A stretch of DNA of 64,000 bases. It comes from an uncultured Fretibacterium sp. (GTDB lineage Bacteria > Synergistota > Synergistia > Synergistales > Aminobacteriaceae). The stretch is from assembly GCA_947168585.1 (NCBI GenBank), contig CAMVMK010000003.1, forward strand, positions 35,111-99,110. The letters run 5' to 3'. Shown piece by piece: positions 26,687-35,231 of this stretch. The notes below the pieces were generated by a model. It ran no database searches, was not told the origin of the DNA, and saw only the letters and a list, made by a program, of their open reading frames with translations. Each line of letters opens with the position of its first letter. Position 1 is the first letter of the stretch. Both the position numbers and the translations under genes were made by a program.

Positions 26687-27712
26687 TTAATAAGCTGCTT
26701 CAGCGAGGCTCATGATGAGTAAATCGCAAATTTCGTCGCCGATATTTCGACGGATTAATCTGCTGGTTTCTTCGGTGGCTCTAATCATGTCATCAATGAT
26801 TTCAACAGGAAGTTCAATAACTTCAACACCGCCGCCCATCATGACGCGCATTGCGTTATCGCTAATTTCTTTGAGACGGCGTTGAACTTGTTTTGAAGTT
26901 TTAGCAGCTGCCTGTCTGATTGCTTTTTGGTAGGCCGGAGCGAGAGAATTAAATTTCGCGCTCGTCATGTATAAAAGATTTCCGTAGAGTGAGTGATGAG
27001 TCAAAATTAAAAATTTCTGGACGTTATAAAATCCTGAATTAACTTGAGTATCAATCGCGTTTTCTTCAGCGTCAACAACTCCGTTTTTAAGAGCGTTATA
27101 AAGTTCTTCAAAAGCTATCGGAGTAGGCTCACAGCCTAAATTTTTCCAGAAAGAAATTTGATACTCTGAAGTCAGCGTGCGGATTTTCAAACCTCTAAAA
27201 TCTTCAAGACTTTGGATAGGAAAATTCGAGGACATTTCGCGGTAAGTTCCGCCCTGCAAATAGTCAATTAATTCAAAGCCTGCGCGTCTGAAGCCTTCAT
27301 TGAGAGCCTCAAAAAATCTGCTTCCCGGCTTTACAACTTTGTCAATTTGAGCGGCTTTATATTTTGCGAATACAAGAGGAAGCTCAAAAACTCCGACTTC
27401 TTTAATTGCCGTAGCGGCGTTCATTGATTGCATGTCGCAGCAGTCAATTTCTCCGGCCTGCATTTTTCTGATAATCTCTAAATCTCCGCCGAGTTCAGAA
27501 TTTCCGTGATATTCGACTTTGAGTTTGTAGTCAGTTATAGTTGCGAGAGTGTCCGCAAAAAGTTCTGCCCAAATATTACCGGCGGCACCTTTTGCAGTTC
27601 CGTCAGCCATTATGATTGTAACGGGTTCGAGGTCATCAAATTCTGAAGCATAAGCTGCGGACATTGACATAAAAAGAACAAGAACGAGCGCGACTATTAT
27701 AAATTTTTTCAT
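26687..27712 (-). CDS. TRAP transporter solute-binding protein (DctP family)
   Basis: Periplasmic receptor of a tripartite ATP-independent transporter, which usually binds C4-dicarboxylates or other carboxylated substrates. I start it at the ATG at 27712, seven to eight bases after GGAGGTT, giving 341 residues; an upstream in-frame start would add an unlikely leader. A signal peptide (about 1-23, ending SAAYA) is followed by the DctP fold, with GLKIRTLTSEYQISFWKNLG containing the conserved carboxylate-binding Arg, then PIAFEELYNALKNGVVDAEENA. The membrane subunits DctQ/DctM are not in this window, so the receptor is an orphan here. A terminator follows directly. Confidence 0.93.
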   Translation of the reverse strand: MKKFIIVALVLVLFMSMSAAYASEFDDLEPVTIIMADGTAKGAAGNIWAELFADTLATITDYKLKVEYHGNSELGGDLEIIRKMQAGEIDCCDMQSMNAATAIKEVGVFELPLVFAKYKAAQIDKVVKPGSRFFEALNEGFRRAGFELIDYLQGGTYREMSSNFPIQSLEDFRGLKIRTLTSEYQISFWKNLGCEPTPIAFEELYNALKNGVVDAEENAIDTQVNSGFYNVQKFLILTHHSLYGNLLYMTSAKFNSLAPAYQKAIRQAAAKTSKQVQRRLKEISDNAMRVMMGGGVEVIELPVEIIDDMIRATEETSRLIRRNIGDEICDLLIMSLAEAAY

Positions 27713-27836
27713 AACGAAATAACCTCCATAAAAAATATAAAAGCAGATTTTTAACACGCAAAGGCAAATTTTTTATGAATTTTTAAGTTTGGGAATAAAA
27801 TTATTTTATCATAAATTTTAACAGCCGCTTTTATTT

Positions 27837-28550
27837 TTATTCTATGGATTTAATTTCTTTCTGTAAGTCCTGCTTGAGGGAATATGTGTCAAAAGCAGCT
27901 TCTTTAGGAAGATTTATAAATATATTGCCGATTTTATCAACTTTTGCAACAGCATCGCGTATAGATACGTCAAAAACGTGTCCGCCTTTTGTTCTATCAT
28001 CAGAAAGAAAATGAAGATGCCAGCCGGGCATATTAATTCCGTCCATGTAATCCGGGAAATATACGCCGACAAGAGTTCCGGATATATTCTCGAAAATAAA
28101 AGCCTTTTGATTTTGCTGAAGTACTTCTTTCAAAGTTACATGATGAGACCTGTACGGGGCTTCGGATCTCGCATCGACTTTTTCAAAATGCCCTTCAATC
28201 CTAATGATGTGCATGCTGTTAAGGCCGAACCGCTCTTCGATTTTCTTGGTTAATTCTTCTCTGATAGCGTCGATATTAGGCATATTTTTAAGTTCAAACT
28301 GCTGCGCTCCGTAAAATTTACCAACTGTCGCAAAAGGAACTCCCATATCCGGAGCAACCACTGTTACAGTTCCGTTCTGATTCGCTCTGTAGCAATGACC
28401 GTCCATCACAATCATTTCACCGTTGACGTTTTCAAATGTTCCGAGCCCTGTGTCGCCTTCCTGAAGAAGTTCGCCTACGGTTATAACAGAGCGGCTGTAG
28501 CCTAAAGCAAGAGCCTGCAAAGTTGAAACCTGATACATTTTATTTTGCAT
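27837..28550 (-). CDS. Alpha-acetolactate decarboxylase
   Basis: Converts acetolactate to acetoin, which diverts pyruvate carbon away from acid production. 237 residues, full length for the family (AlsD/BudA). It has VSTLQALALGYS near the start, the GLGTFENVNGEMIVMDG block, and the zinc-site region WHLHFLSDDRTKGGHV with three histidines. GGAG lies eight bases before the ATG at 28550. No acetolactate synthase gene is adjacent; acetolactate may come from branched-chain amino-acid synthesis, to which ilvE in this window also belongs. Confidence 0.93.
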   Translation of the reverse strand: MQNKMYQVSTLQALALGYSRSVITVGELLQEGDTGLGTFENVNGEMIVMDGHCYRANQNGTVTVVAPDMGVPFATVGKFYGAQQFELKNMPNIDAIREELTKKIEERFGLNSMHIIRIEGHFEKVDARSEAPYRSHHVTLKEVLQQNQKAFIFENISGTLVGVYFPDYMDGINMPGWHLHFLSDDRTKGGHVFDVSIRDAVAKVDKIGNIFINLPKEAAFDTYSLKQDLQKEIKSIE

Positions 28551-28658
28551 AAAGGTTATCTCCTTAAAAAATTTTCTGAAAATATTAAAAATAATTTTAT
28601 CATATACAATATCGCTTATAAATTTAATAATTTTTTAATTTTTCTTGCGATTTTACGC

Positions 28659-28687
28659 TTGACAAAATTTTTATAAACTTATAAAAT
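28659..28687 (+). promoter_or_regulatory. Promoter of the nucleobase permease gene
   Basis: TTGACA (28659-28664), 17-base spacer, TAAAAT (28682-28687), 43 bases before the ATG. It shows that TAAAAT is a likely -10 box in this organism. Confidence 0.7.
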
Positions 28688-28729
28688 TCGCCCCCGAAAA
28701 TAAAAATTGTTCAGGAGGTTTTTTAATAC

Positions 28730-30133
28730 ATGGCCAAAAAAATGATTTACGGCATTGAAGACAAGCCGCCTTTCTTTATAACTCTTTTAGCTGGCGCACA
28801 ACACGTTTTAACTCTTTTCGGTTCAACAACTCTTGTTCCTTTGATATTCGGCCCCGCGATGGGAATGGACGCTCTACAAATTGCTTCATTGATTTCATGC
28901 GTATATTTCGGAATGGGAGTAGCAACGCTCATTCAGACCAGTAAAAAACTCGGTTCAGGACTTCCAATAGTTCAAGGATCGAGTTTTTCTTTTATCCCTT
29001 CGGTTATGACGGTAATCGCGCTCTATAAAGCCTCAGGCCCCGAGACAGTTATGCAGTACATGGGCGGGGGATTAATCGCGGGCGGAGTTATTTTGTCGAT
29101 AATCGGCTACAGCAAAATCGTAGGAGTTATCCGCAAAGTTATAACGCCTATAGTAATCGGCCCTGTAATTATGGCGATAGGCTTTTCGCTTGCAGGAACA
29201 GCAGTTCAGGGAAACGCCGCGAATTATTGGCCTGCTTCGTTAGCGGTTGTAGTTTTGATTTTCCTTTTCAGCCTTGTATTAAAAAATAAATACATAAATA
29301 TCTTCGCGATTTTATTAGCGATAGTTTTGACTTATTGTGTCTGCTTGTTCTTATCAGAAAACGGGACATTCGGGCCGGATCACCCCGCTTATGTAAATTT
29401 AGCGAGAGTTTCAGAAGCTCCGTGGCTTCGTGAAGTTAAAAACGTAGTAATTCCTTGGGGAATGCCTAAATTCAGCTTAATGGCTTTTGCGGCATTGCTT
29501 GCAGGATTTTTCGCTACAATGATTGAATCAATCGGTGATTATCATTCAGTTTCATATGCTTCAGGCGTTGAAGATCCTGACTCGGACACAATCAGCCGCG
29601 GTATCGGAGCAGAAGGACTTTGCTGTGCATTATCGGGCGTATTCGGCTCAGTCGGTACGACATCATACACTGAAAATATCGGCTTAATCGGCTTGACGGG
29701 AGTTGCCTCGCGTTTAGTCGTAAGAACTGGCGCAGTGATTTTAATCTTGATGAGTTTTGTAGGAAAATTGAGCGCGTTAATTGCCACAATGCCTTCACCG
29801 ATAATCGGCGGAGCTTATATAGCATTATTCGGCACGATCGGAGCAATGGGAATTCAAGTTTTGATGCGCGCTGATATGAGCAGCCAGAGAAATATTTTAA
29901 TCATCGGATTTGCATTCTTAATGGCACTCGGACTTCCGGGCTGGGTTGAAGCTAATCAGAAAATTTTTATGAACCCTGAGAGCAGCCAGTTAATGCAGAC
30001 GCTTGGCGGAATGGTCTGGGCAGTTTTGAAGACCCCGATGGCAGTAGCAGGACTTTGCGCGGCAATCTGCGACTCGTTAATTCCAGGAACTCCTGAAGAA
30101 CGCGGAATTGATGTAAAACCGCGCGGAATTTAG
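28730..30133 (+). CDS. NCS2-family nucleobase permease (uracil/xanthine type)
   Basis: 467-residue inner-membrane symporter with about 14 membrane segments. Family marks: VQGSSFSFIPSVM in the first substrate-binding half-helix region, ESIGDYHSVS with the conserved acidic residue, and GTTSYTENIGLIGLTGVASR in the signature loop. This signature is intermediate between uracil and xanthine/urate carriers, so the substrate is left open. AGGAGG precedes the ATG, a TTGACA/TAAAAT promoter lies upstream and a strong terminator at 30160-30197 follows. It appears to be a single-gene unit. Confidence 0.92.
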   Translation: MAKKMIYGIEDKPPFFITLLAGAQHVLTLFGSTTLVPLIFGPAMGMDALQIASLISCVYFGMGVATLIQTSKKLGSGLPIVQGSSFSFIPSVMTVIALYKASGPETVMQYMGGGLIAGGVILSIIGYSKIVGVIRKVITPIVIGPVIMAIGFSLAGTAVQGNAANYWPASLAVVVLIFLFSLVLKNKYINIFAILLAIVLTYCVCLFLSENGTFGPDHPAYVNLARVSEAPWLREVKNVVIPWGMPKFSLMAFAALLAGFFATMIESIGDYHSVSYASGVEDPDSDTISRGIGAEGLCCALSGVFGSVGTTSYTENIGLIGLTGVASRLVVRTGAVILILMSFVGKLSALIATMPSPIIGGAYIALFGTIGAMGIQVLMRADMSSQRNILIIGFAFLMALGLPGWVEANQKIFMNPESSQLMQTLGGMVWAVLKTPMAVAGLCAAICDSLIPGTPEERGIDVKPRGI

Positions 30134-30159
30134 TTTAATAATTTAACGAGAAATTAGGA

Positions 30160-30197
30160 ATGAGGAGTGAGAAATTTTTTCAACTCCTCATTTTTTT
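30160..30197 (+). terminator. Terminator of the permease gene, built from the interspersed repeat
   Basis: ATGAGGAGT (30160-30168) pairs with ACTCCTCAT (30183-30191), followed by seven T. The stem is a unit of the TTAGGAATGAGGAGTGAG repeat. Confidence 0.8.
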
Positions 30198-30199
30198 AC

Positions 30200-30227
30200 T
30201 TGACAAAAAACGCGACTTAGATATAAT
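30200..30227 (+). promoter_or_regulatory. Promoter of the tRNA cluster
   Basis: TTGACA (30200-30205), 16-base spacer, TATAAT (30222-30227), 24 bases before the first tRNA. Near-consensus and placed directly after the permease terminator. Confidence 0.8.
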
Positions 30228-30251
30228 TATCTGCCGTGAACTAAAACGCCT

Positions 30252-30329
30252 CGGGGCGTAGCGCAGTCTGGTTAGCGCACCTGCTTTGGGAGCAGGGGGT
30301 CGAAGGTTCGAATCCTTTCGCCCCGACCA
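30252..30329 (+). tRNA. tRNA-Pro (TGG)
   Basis: Cloverleaf with acceptor CGGGGCG/CGCCCCG, anticodon loop ttTGGga, T-arm GGTTCGAATCC and an encoded CCA end. First of six tRNA genes reading the same way. Confidence 0.93.
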
Positions 30330-30358
30330 GAATGAAAAAAATAAAATTAATATGATAT

Positions 30359-30435
30359 GCGGAAATAGCTCAGTTGGCTAGAGCGATGGCCTTCCAAGCC
30401 GTAGGTCGCGGGTTCGAATCCCGTTTTCCGCTCCA
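30359..30435 (+). tRNA. tRNA-Gly (TCC)
   Basis: Acceptor GCGGAAA/TTTTCCGC region, D-arm AGCTCAGTTGG, anticodon loop ctTCCaa, T-loop GTTCGAATC and an encoded CCA. Confidence 0.93.
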
Positions 30436-30457
30436 ATTTTTTTAATGTAATAAGAAC

Positions 30458-30534
30458 GCGCTCTTAGCTCAGCTGGATAGAGCAACGGCCTTCTAAGCCG
30501 TAGGCCGCGGGTTCGAATCCTGCAGGGCGCGCCA
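30458..30534 (+). tRNA. tRNA-Arg (TCT)
   Basis: Acceptor GCGCTCT/AGGGCGC (one G-U), anticodon loop ctTCTaa, encoded CCA. Body very similar to the other Arg tRNA at 30647. Confidence 0.93.
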
Positions 30535-30553
30535 TTAAAGTAAAAATAAAAAT

Positions 30554-30631
30554 GGTGAGTGTAGCGCAATTGGTTAGAGCTTCGGATTGTGGTTCCGGCG
30601 GTTGAGGGTTCAAGTCCCTTCACTCACCCCA
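30554..30631 (+). tRNA. tRNA-His (GTG)
   Basis: Acceptor GTGAGTG/CACTCAC with the extra 5' G typical of tRNA-His, anticodon loop ttGTGgt, encoded CCA. Confidence 0.93.
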
Positions 30632-30646
30632 GAATTAATAAATTGA

Positions 30647-30723
30647 GCGCTCTTAGCTCAGTTGGATAGAGCGACAGACTTCGGATCTGTAGGCCGCGGG
30701 TTCGAATCCTGCAGGGCGCGCCA
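30647..30723 (+). tRNA. tRNA-Arg (TCG)
   Basis: Acceptor GCGCTCT/AGGGCGC, anticodon stem ACAGA/TCTGT with loop ctTCGga, encoded CCA. Shares acceptor, D- and T-arms with the tRNA-Arg (TCT), so the two probably arose by duplication. Confidence 0.92.
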
Positions 30724-30749
30724 GTGTTCGAGGTTAATAAAAATAAAGT

Positions 30750-30825
<76 letters not shown>

Positions 30826-30941
30826 TTTATTATATTTATCAAGGTTTATTTCACTTTTCCCCATAACATTTTCCCCGAAGTATGGAAAAATTATCGTTCG
30901 TTTTCTTTCCATTCCTAACACGTAAAGGGGGGATTATAACT

Positions 30942-31152
30942 ATGTTAAACGAGGCTCAAATAAAAAACTCAAAACCTAAAGACAAGAAATTTATTGAACG
31001 ACAGCAAGGGGCTTTATCTCCGCGTCGACCCGTCGGGGCGTAAGTACTGGCTTATGCGCTTCAAGGAGAGCAGCAAGACTCATCATGAAATTTCGCTCGG
31101 CGTTTACACAGATTTATCTCTCAAAGGCGTACGGGCAATTAGTTTTTTATAA
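30942..31152 (+). pseudogene. Tyrosine recombinase (P4-type integrase) remnant beside tRNA-Lys
   Basis: The frame starts MLNEAQIKNSKPKDKKFIE, then shifts at a GGGG (31008-31011) and continues in another frame as GLYLRVDPSGRKYWLMRF and SLGVYTDLSLKGVRAI before stopping at 31150. This is the N-terminal arm-binding domain (DUF4102 type) of P4-like integrases, about 70 residues of a roughly 400-residue protein. The catalytic domain is gone and no island genes follow. Its position just behind tRNA-Lys is where such integrases normally lie, so this is the scar of a lost genomic island. Confidence 0.8.
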
Positions 31153-31221
31153 GCAAGTAATTTTAAGGATATTATATAATTATAAAAATTTTTATTTTTA
31201 ATGAAGGGAAAATTATTTTTC

Positions 31222-31902
31222 ATGAAGAAAATTTTAGCGTTATCTATTTTCATTTTAATTTTCGCGTGTTCTGCTTCATTCGCTGCTCAGACTGCCGCAG
31301 ATATTATTAAGGATTCAATCTCGATGATTCATGAACTTGCCGCAGAGGACGACGCAGCAGACATGATCGCAAGTTTGAGGTCTTCTTACGCTGTTGCGCT
31401 TGTTCCGACAATGCTTAAAGCAGGTTTCATATTCGGCGGTGAATACGGCGAAGGTTTAATTTTGCGTTATGACAAAGGAAAATGGTACGGTCCGAGTTTC
31501 TATAACATCGGCGGAGGCTCATTCGGTTTTCAGATCGGTGCCCAGTCAGTTTCTCTGCTCTTGGCCGTCATAAACGAGAAAGGCGTAAACGCTTTTACGA
31601 GCAGCAGAACTAAACTCGGCGGAGATGTCGCTGTAGCTGCAGGATCGGCAGGACGACGCGCAGAAGCCGCTACTGACGCTCAAATGAAAGCTTCAATTTA
31701 CAGCTACTCAATGTCAAAAGGACTTTTCGCGGGAGTTTCTCTCGAAGGCTCAGTAATCAGCATCAGCGTAAAACGCAATAAAGAATACTGGGGCGAAAAT
31801 GTTTCAGCTAAAGACGCTCTCCAAAAACCTGCAAACGATAAAAGAATTAAACCCTTGCTTGATCTTCTTAATAGTTTAATAAAAGAAGCAAAGAAAAACT
31901 AA
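31222..31902 (+). CDS. Secreted SYLF (Ysc84-like) domain protein
   Basis: About 226 residues from the ATG at 31222. An earlier in-frame ATG at 31201 adds MKGKLFF and overlaps the AAGGGA that probably serves as ribosome-binding site. A signal peptide (ending near SASFA) is followed by a SYLF domain: VPTMLKAGFIFGGEYGEGLILR, then GGGSFGFQIGAQS and LEGSVISI. Homologues bind phospholipid, and bacterial members are secreted or periplasmic; the bacterial role is not settled. A TATAAT at 31175-31180 and the terminator at 31911-31936 make it a single-gene unit. Confidence 0.9.
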   Translation: MKKILALSIFILIFACSASFAAQTAADIIKDSISMIHELAAEDDAADMIASLRSSYAVALVPTMLKAGFIFGGEYGEGLILRYDKGKWYGPSFYNIGGGSFGFQIGAQSVSLLLAVINEKGVNAFTSSRTKLGGDVAVAAGSAGRRAEAATDAQMKASIYSYSMSKGLFAGVSLEGSVISISVKRNKEYWGENVSAKDALQKPANDKRIKPLLDLLNSLIKEAKKN

Positions 31903-31910
31903 AAATAAAT

Positions 31911-31936
31911 TAAATCCCGTTTTCATGCGGGATTTT
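31911..31936. terminator. Bidirectional terminator between SYLF gene and EAL regulator
   Basis: AAATCCCG pairs with CGGGATTT around TTTTCATG, followed by a T run on the plus strand. It lies between convergent stops at 31902 and 31938. Confidence 0.8.
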
Positions 31937-31937
31937 T

Positions 31938-33623
31938 TTATGAGAAAAATTTTTCAAATTCGTCGGCGGGCAGAGGCTTTGAAAAATAATAGCCCTGAAC
32001 AATATCACAGCCGATTTCTTTTAATAAATTTAACTGTTCGATAGTCTCGACTCCCTCAGCTATAGCCGGAACTTCAAGTATTTTTGCAATCTCCAGAATA
32101 ATCGCTACTAAACGGTAAGCCTTTTGATTTACGCAAATATCTTTAACGATAGCCATATCTAATTTTAATGCGTCAAGCGGAAGAGCCGTCAGCATATTCA
32201 ATGACGAATAACCGCAGCCGAAATCGTCCATTTCGACTTTGAAACCTAATTCACGAAGCCTCGAAACCGAGTCTATAATCTGCCCGGCGTTATCAACATA
32301 AGCCGACTCTGTTATCTCAAGTAATAATTTTTCCGGCTCAATTTCATTTTCTTTTATAATTCCGCTTAAAATCTCGCTGAACATAGGGTCAAAAATATCT
32401 ACCCTCGAAACGTTCACCGAAACAGGAAGATAAACGCCGAATTTTTCACGCCATGATTTTATTTGAGCGGCGGCCTCTTTCCAGACATAAATATCAAGTT
32501 TTTGAATTAAACCGTTATTTTCAAATAAAGGAATAAAATCGCCGGGATTTATAAAGCCAAATTCAGGGTGTACCCAGCGGACAAGAGCCTCAGCGCTCGT
32601 TAATACAGGTTTGTCGCCGGAAATATTATATTTAGGCTGGTAAAAAACTTTTAACTGCTTTTCTGAAATCGCTTTGTCAATGTCGTTGATGAGTTGTTCC
32701 GAATGAATTTCTTTTTTGCGGAGTTCTTCATTATAAAAATTAAAACGTGTCGTGTAAGTGTTACGGAGTTTACGGCAGGCAAGTTTTGCAAAATCAAATT
32801 TCCGTTCCATTTCAAATTTCTCGCCTGCATGGCTGCTGTCTCTGTAAATTCCGATTCTGAAAGTAATTTTTTTATTTTCAAGAGTGTCTTCTATCATTGA
32901 AATATATTCTTGAATTTTTGCGGTTATGTCATTTCTATGAGGAAGATAAATAAAAAATATATCGTTATTGACGCGGCAGGCAAGCCCTCCGACCTCATTG
33001 ACGAGTTTATGGATTGTTCCGCCGATTTTCCTTAAAACTTCATCGCCGTAATTTTGGCCATAAAGTTCATTGACGATTCTGAATCTGTTTATGTCGAGAA
33101 TTATAGCGTCCATTGGAGCGTGATCGCGTTTATTCTCTAAAAGTTTTCCGTACTGAAAGAAAAATTCTTTATTAAAAAGCCCCGTGAGAGTATCGCGTTC
33201 AGTCTGGTGAATTATTATGCTGTCTTCGGCAAGTTCGATTGAATGTTTAACTCTGGCGCGGACAACGTCAGGCTGGTTGCAGGGTTTCTTAATAAAATCT
33301 GCGGCTCCGGCCTGAAGGCTTTTAACTTCAGCGTTTTCTTCAGCCGTCAAAACTATAACGGGTATACGCCGGAGTTCGCTGTCGGCCTGCATGATTTTTA
33401 ATACGCTGTGTCCGTCAAGTTCCGGCATATATAAATCCATGAGGACGAGCGAAAGTTTTAATTTGTCGCGCCTGATTATTTCGAGGGCTTTCACGCCGTC
33501 TTCAGCATAAACGATTTCATATAAACCGTCTAACATTTTGGCTAGTATTGCACGTTCAATAAATTCATCGTCAACAATGAGAATTTTTCGTGTAATTTTT
33601 TCGCGGTTCAGAAGTTCTTGCAA
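31938..33623 (-). CDS. Response regulator with degenerate GGDEF and intact EAL domain
   Basis: 561 residues. Receiver domain (about 12-130): phospho-acceptor Asp in LVLMDLYMPELDG and Lys in FIKKP. GGDEF-type domain (about 140-300): the signature is RVNNDIFF instead of GGDEF, so it should not make c-di-GMP but may bind GTP. EAL domain (about 310-561): EALVRW, NVSRVD, LEITESA, DDFGCGYSSL and AEGVE are intact, so c-di-GMP phosphodiesterase activity is expected. It starts 12 bases after hisG and is probably co-transcribed with hisZ-hisG. No cognate sensor kinase is nearby. Confidence 0.92.
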   Translation of the reverse strand: MQELLNREKITRKILIVDDEFIERAILAKMLDGLYEIVYAEDGVKALEIIRRDKLKLSLVLMDLYMPELDGHSVLKIMQADSELRRIPVIVLTAEENAEVKSLQAGAADFIKKPCNQPDVVRARVKHSIELAEDSIIIHQTERDTLTGLFNKEFFFQYGKLLENKRDHAPMDAIILDINRFRIVNELYGQNYGDEVLRKIGGTIHKLVNEVGGLACRVNNDIFFIYLPHRNDITAKIQEYISMIEDTLENKKITFRIGIYRDSSHAGEKFEMERKFDFAKLACRKLRNTYTTRFNFYNEELRKKEIHSEQLINDIDKAISEKQLKVFYQPKYNISGDKPVLTSAEALVRWVHPEFGFINPGDFIPLFENNGLIQKLDIYVWKEAAAQIKSWREKFGVYLPVSVNVSRVDIFDPMFSEILSGIIKENEIEPEKLLLEITESAYVDNAGQIIDSVSRLRELGFKVEMDDFGCGYSSLNMLTALPLDALKLDMAIVKDICVNQKAYRLVAIILEIAKILEVPAIAEGVETIEQLNLLKEIGCDIVQGYYFSKPLPADEFEKFFS

Positions 33624-33635
33624 TTTTAATTCTCC

Positions 33636-34253
33636 TCACGATAATTTTTTTATAATTTCGTTAATTATCTCACCTTTGAATTTATAAGCAGATTTATTCG
33701 CAATTAATCTCGCGCTCAAATCCGCAATGAAATTTATAACGCTTAAATTATTTTCACGCAAGGTCGTCCCCGTTTCAACTATGTCGACAATAACGTCCGA
33801 AAGTCCGAGCACAGGAGCAAGTTCGAGCGAGCCTCTAAGCGGAATTACATCAATCTCGCGGCCAAGTCCGGCGTAATAATTTCTTGCAATATTCGGAAAT
33901 TCTGTAGCTACACGCAAAATTTTTTCGCTGTCTTCATGAAAATCGTTTTTAGCAGCTACAGCCATTCTGCAAAATCCTGCTTTCAAGTCTAAAAGTTCAT
34001 AAACGTCCGGATTTCTTTCTAATAAAATATCTTTGCCTGCCGCACCTATATCAGCCGTTCCGCGTTCAACGTAAACAGGAACATCAAAAGGTTTGACCCA
34101 GAAACATCGCATATTTAATTTTTCGTTCTCAAAAACAAGTCTGCGGCCTTTGTCTAAAATTCCGGGAAATTCATAGCCTGCCGACGCGAATAATTTATAA
34201 ACTTTCTCGCCCAGTCTGCCTTTAGGAAGCGCAATATTAATCATTTTTTTCAC
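33636..34253 (-). CDS. hisG: ATP phosphoribosyltransferase, short form
   Basis: First step of histidine synthesis, joining ATP and PRPP. At 205 residues it is the short form, which lacks the C-terminal regulatory domain and works as a complex with HisZ. Visible: ALPKGRLGE, GTADIGAAGKDILLE and the PRPP loop DIVETGTTLRENNL. The hisZ gene ends inside its first codons (17-base overlap), so the two proteins are made together. The remaining his genes are not in this window. Confidence 0.95.
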   Translation of the reverse strand: MKKMINIALPKGRLGEKVYKLFASAGYEFPGILDKGRRLVFENEKLNMRCFWVKPFDVPVYVERGTADIGAAGKDILLERNPDVYELLDLKAGFCRMAVAAKNDFHEDSEKILRVATEFPNIARNYYAGLGREIDVIPLRGSLELAPVLGLSDVIVDIVETGTTLRENNLSVINFIADLSARLIANKSAYKFKGEIINEIIKKLS

Positions 34254-35094
34254 TCCTGACTAAATCAAGATAAACAGCAAAGCCGACAGCGCGGGAATTT
34301 TTTTTGCCCATTAGTTTTAATAGTCCGTCATACTGTCCGCCGGATAAAATACTTTCCGGAACACCCTCGATAAATCCCCTAAAAACAAGACCGTTATAAT
34401 AATTCAAATTCGAGACTGCCGAGTAATCAATTTTAATTTTGTCCTTATAATTTTTAAGGGAGTTAATAATTTTTGCGGTTTCTTCGTCAAATTCGCCGGA
34501 CTCGAGTAAATTAATAATTTTTTCGGGAGCGTTTAAGGTTTTTAATCCGTGAATATTTTTAGCGGCGATACATTTTAAGATTTCGGATTTATTTTTGCTC
34601 TCGTCTAATAATTCTGCAATTAATCCGGCGTTTGCAATATCTAAAACAAAATTTCTTCCATCGGCTACGGTCTCTAAACTTTTCAAAGCAAGCTCTAAGA
34701 CTTCACAGATATTTTCGTCTGAAAGCCGTCCGACACATTCGACTCCGGCCTGAGAAATTTCGCGGAAAGAGTCAGCGTTTTTAGGAACCCGATAAACTTT
34801 TTCGTCATAATAAAATTTTTGAACACCGTCAGAATTTTTTACCTGCCCGTCCTGCAGGCGGACGTGCTTAATTATCGACAAAGTAACGTCCGGACGCAAA
34901 GCCATTAATTTTCCGTTGATGTCCGTAAAAGTTAAAATTCTTTTTGAGGTCAAAAAATCTTTTTTGTCAGCATAAAAATCATATTCTTCAAAGCGGCTCA
35001 TACGATAAAAAGAATATCCGCAAGCTTCATAAAGATTTCGGAGATTTAAGGCGGCTCTCTCTTCAGGTCTGAGTTTCAAATTTAATAAATTCAA
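34237..35094 (-). CDS. hisZ: ATP phosphoribosyltransferase regulatory subunit
   Basis: Histidyl-tRNA-synthetase-like protein that activates short-form HisG and mediates histidine feedback. Motif 2-like ALRPDVTLSIIKHV and the C-terminal YYNGLVFRGFI and SGGQYDGL blocks are present. No conventional ATG is suitable. I prefer the TTG at 35094, about eleven bases after AAAGGAG, giving about 285 residues; a TTG at 35127 lies upstream of that site. An ATT at 35097 is also possible. The protein is slightly short for the family, mainly in the C-terminal half. Confidence 0.87.
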   Translation of the reverse strand: MNLLNLKLRPEERAALNLRNLYEACGYSFYRMSRFEEYDFYADKKDFLTSKRILTFTDINGKLMALRPDVTLSIIKHVRLQDGQVKNSDGVQKFYYDEKVYRVPKNADSFREISQAGVECVGRLSDENICEVLELALKSLETVADGRNFVLDIANAGLIAELLDESKNKSEILKCIAAKNIHGLKTLNAPEKIINLLESGEFDEETAKIINSLKNYKDKIKIDYSAVSNLNYYNGLVFRGFIEGVPESILSGGQYDGLLKLMGKKNSRAVGFAVYLDLVRSEKND

Positions 35095-35231
35095 AATGAA
35101 AAAGACTCCTTTAATTTTTATGAGCAATTATACATTGTAAATAAATAGAGAGAGAAAACTGTTTTTGTTCTACGTGTTTTTCTCTCTCTATAATTATATT
35201 ATTATATTGTCTGAAATTTGTTTAACAGATA

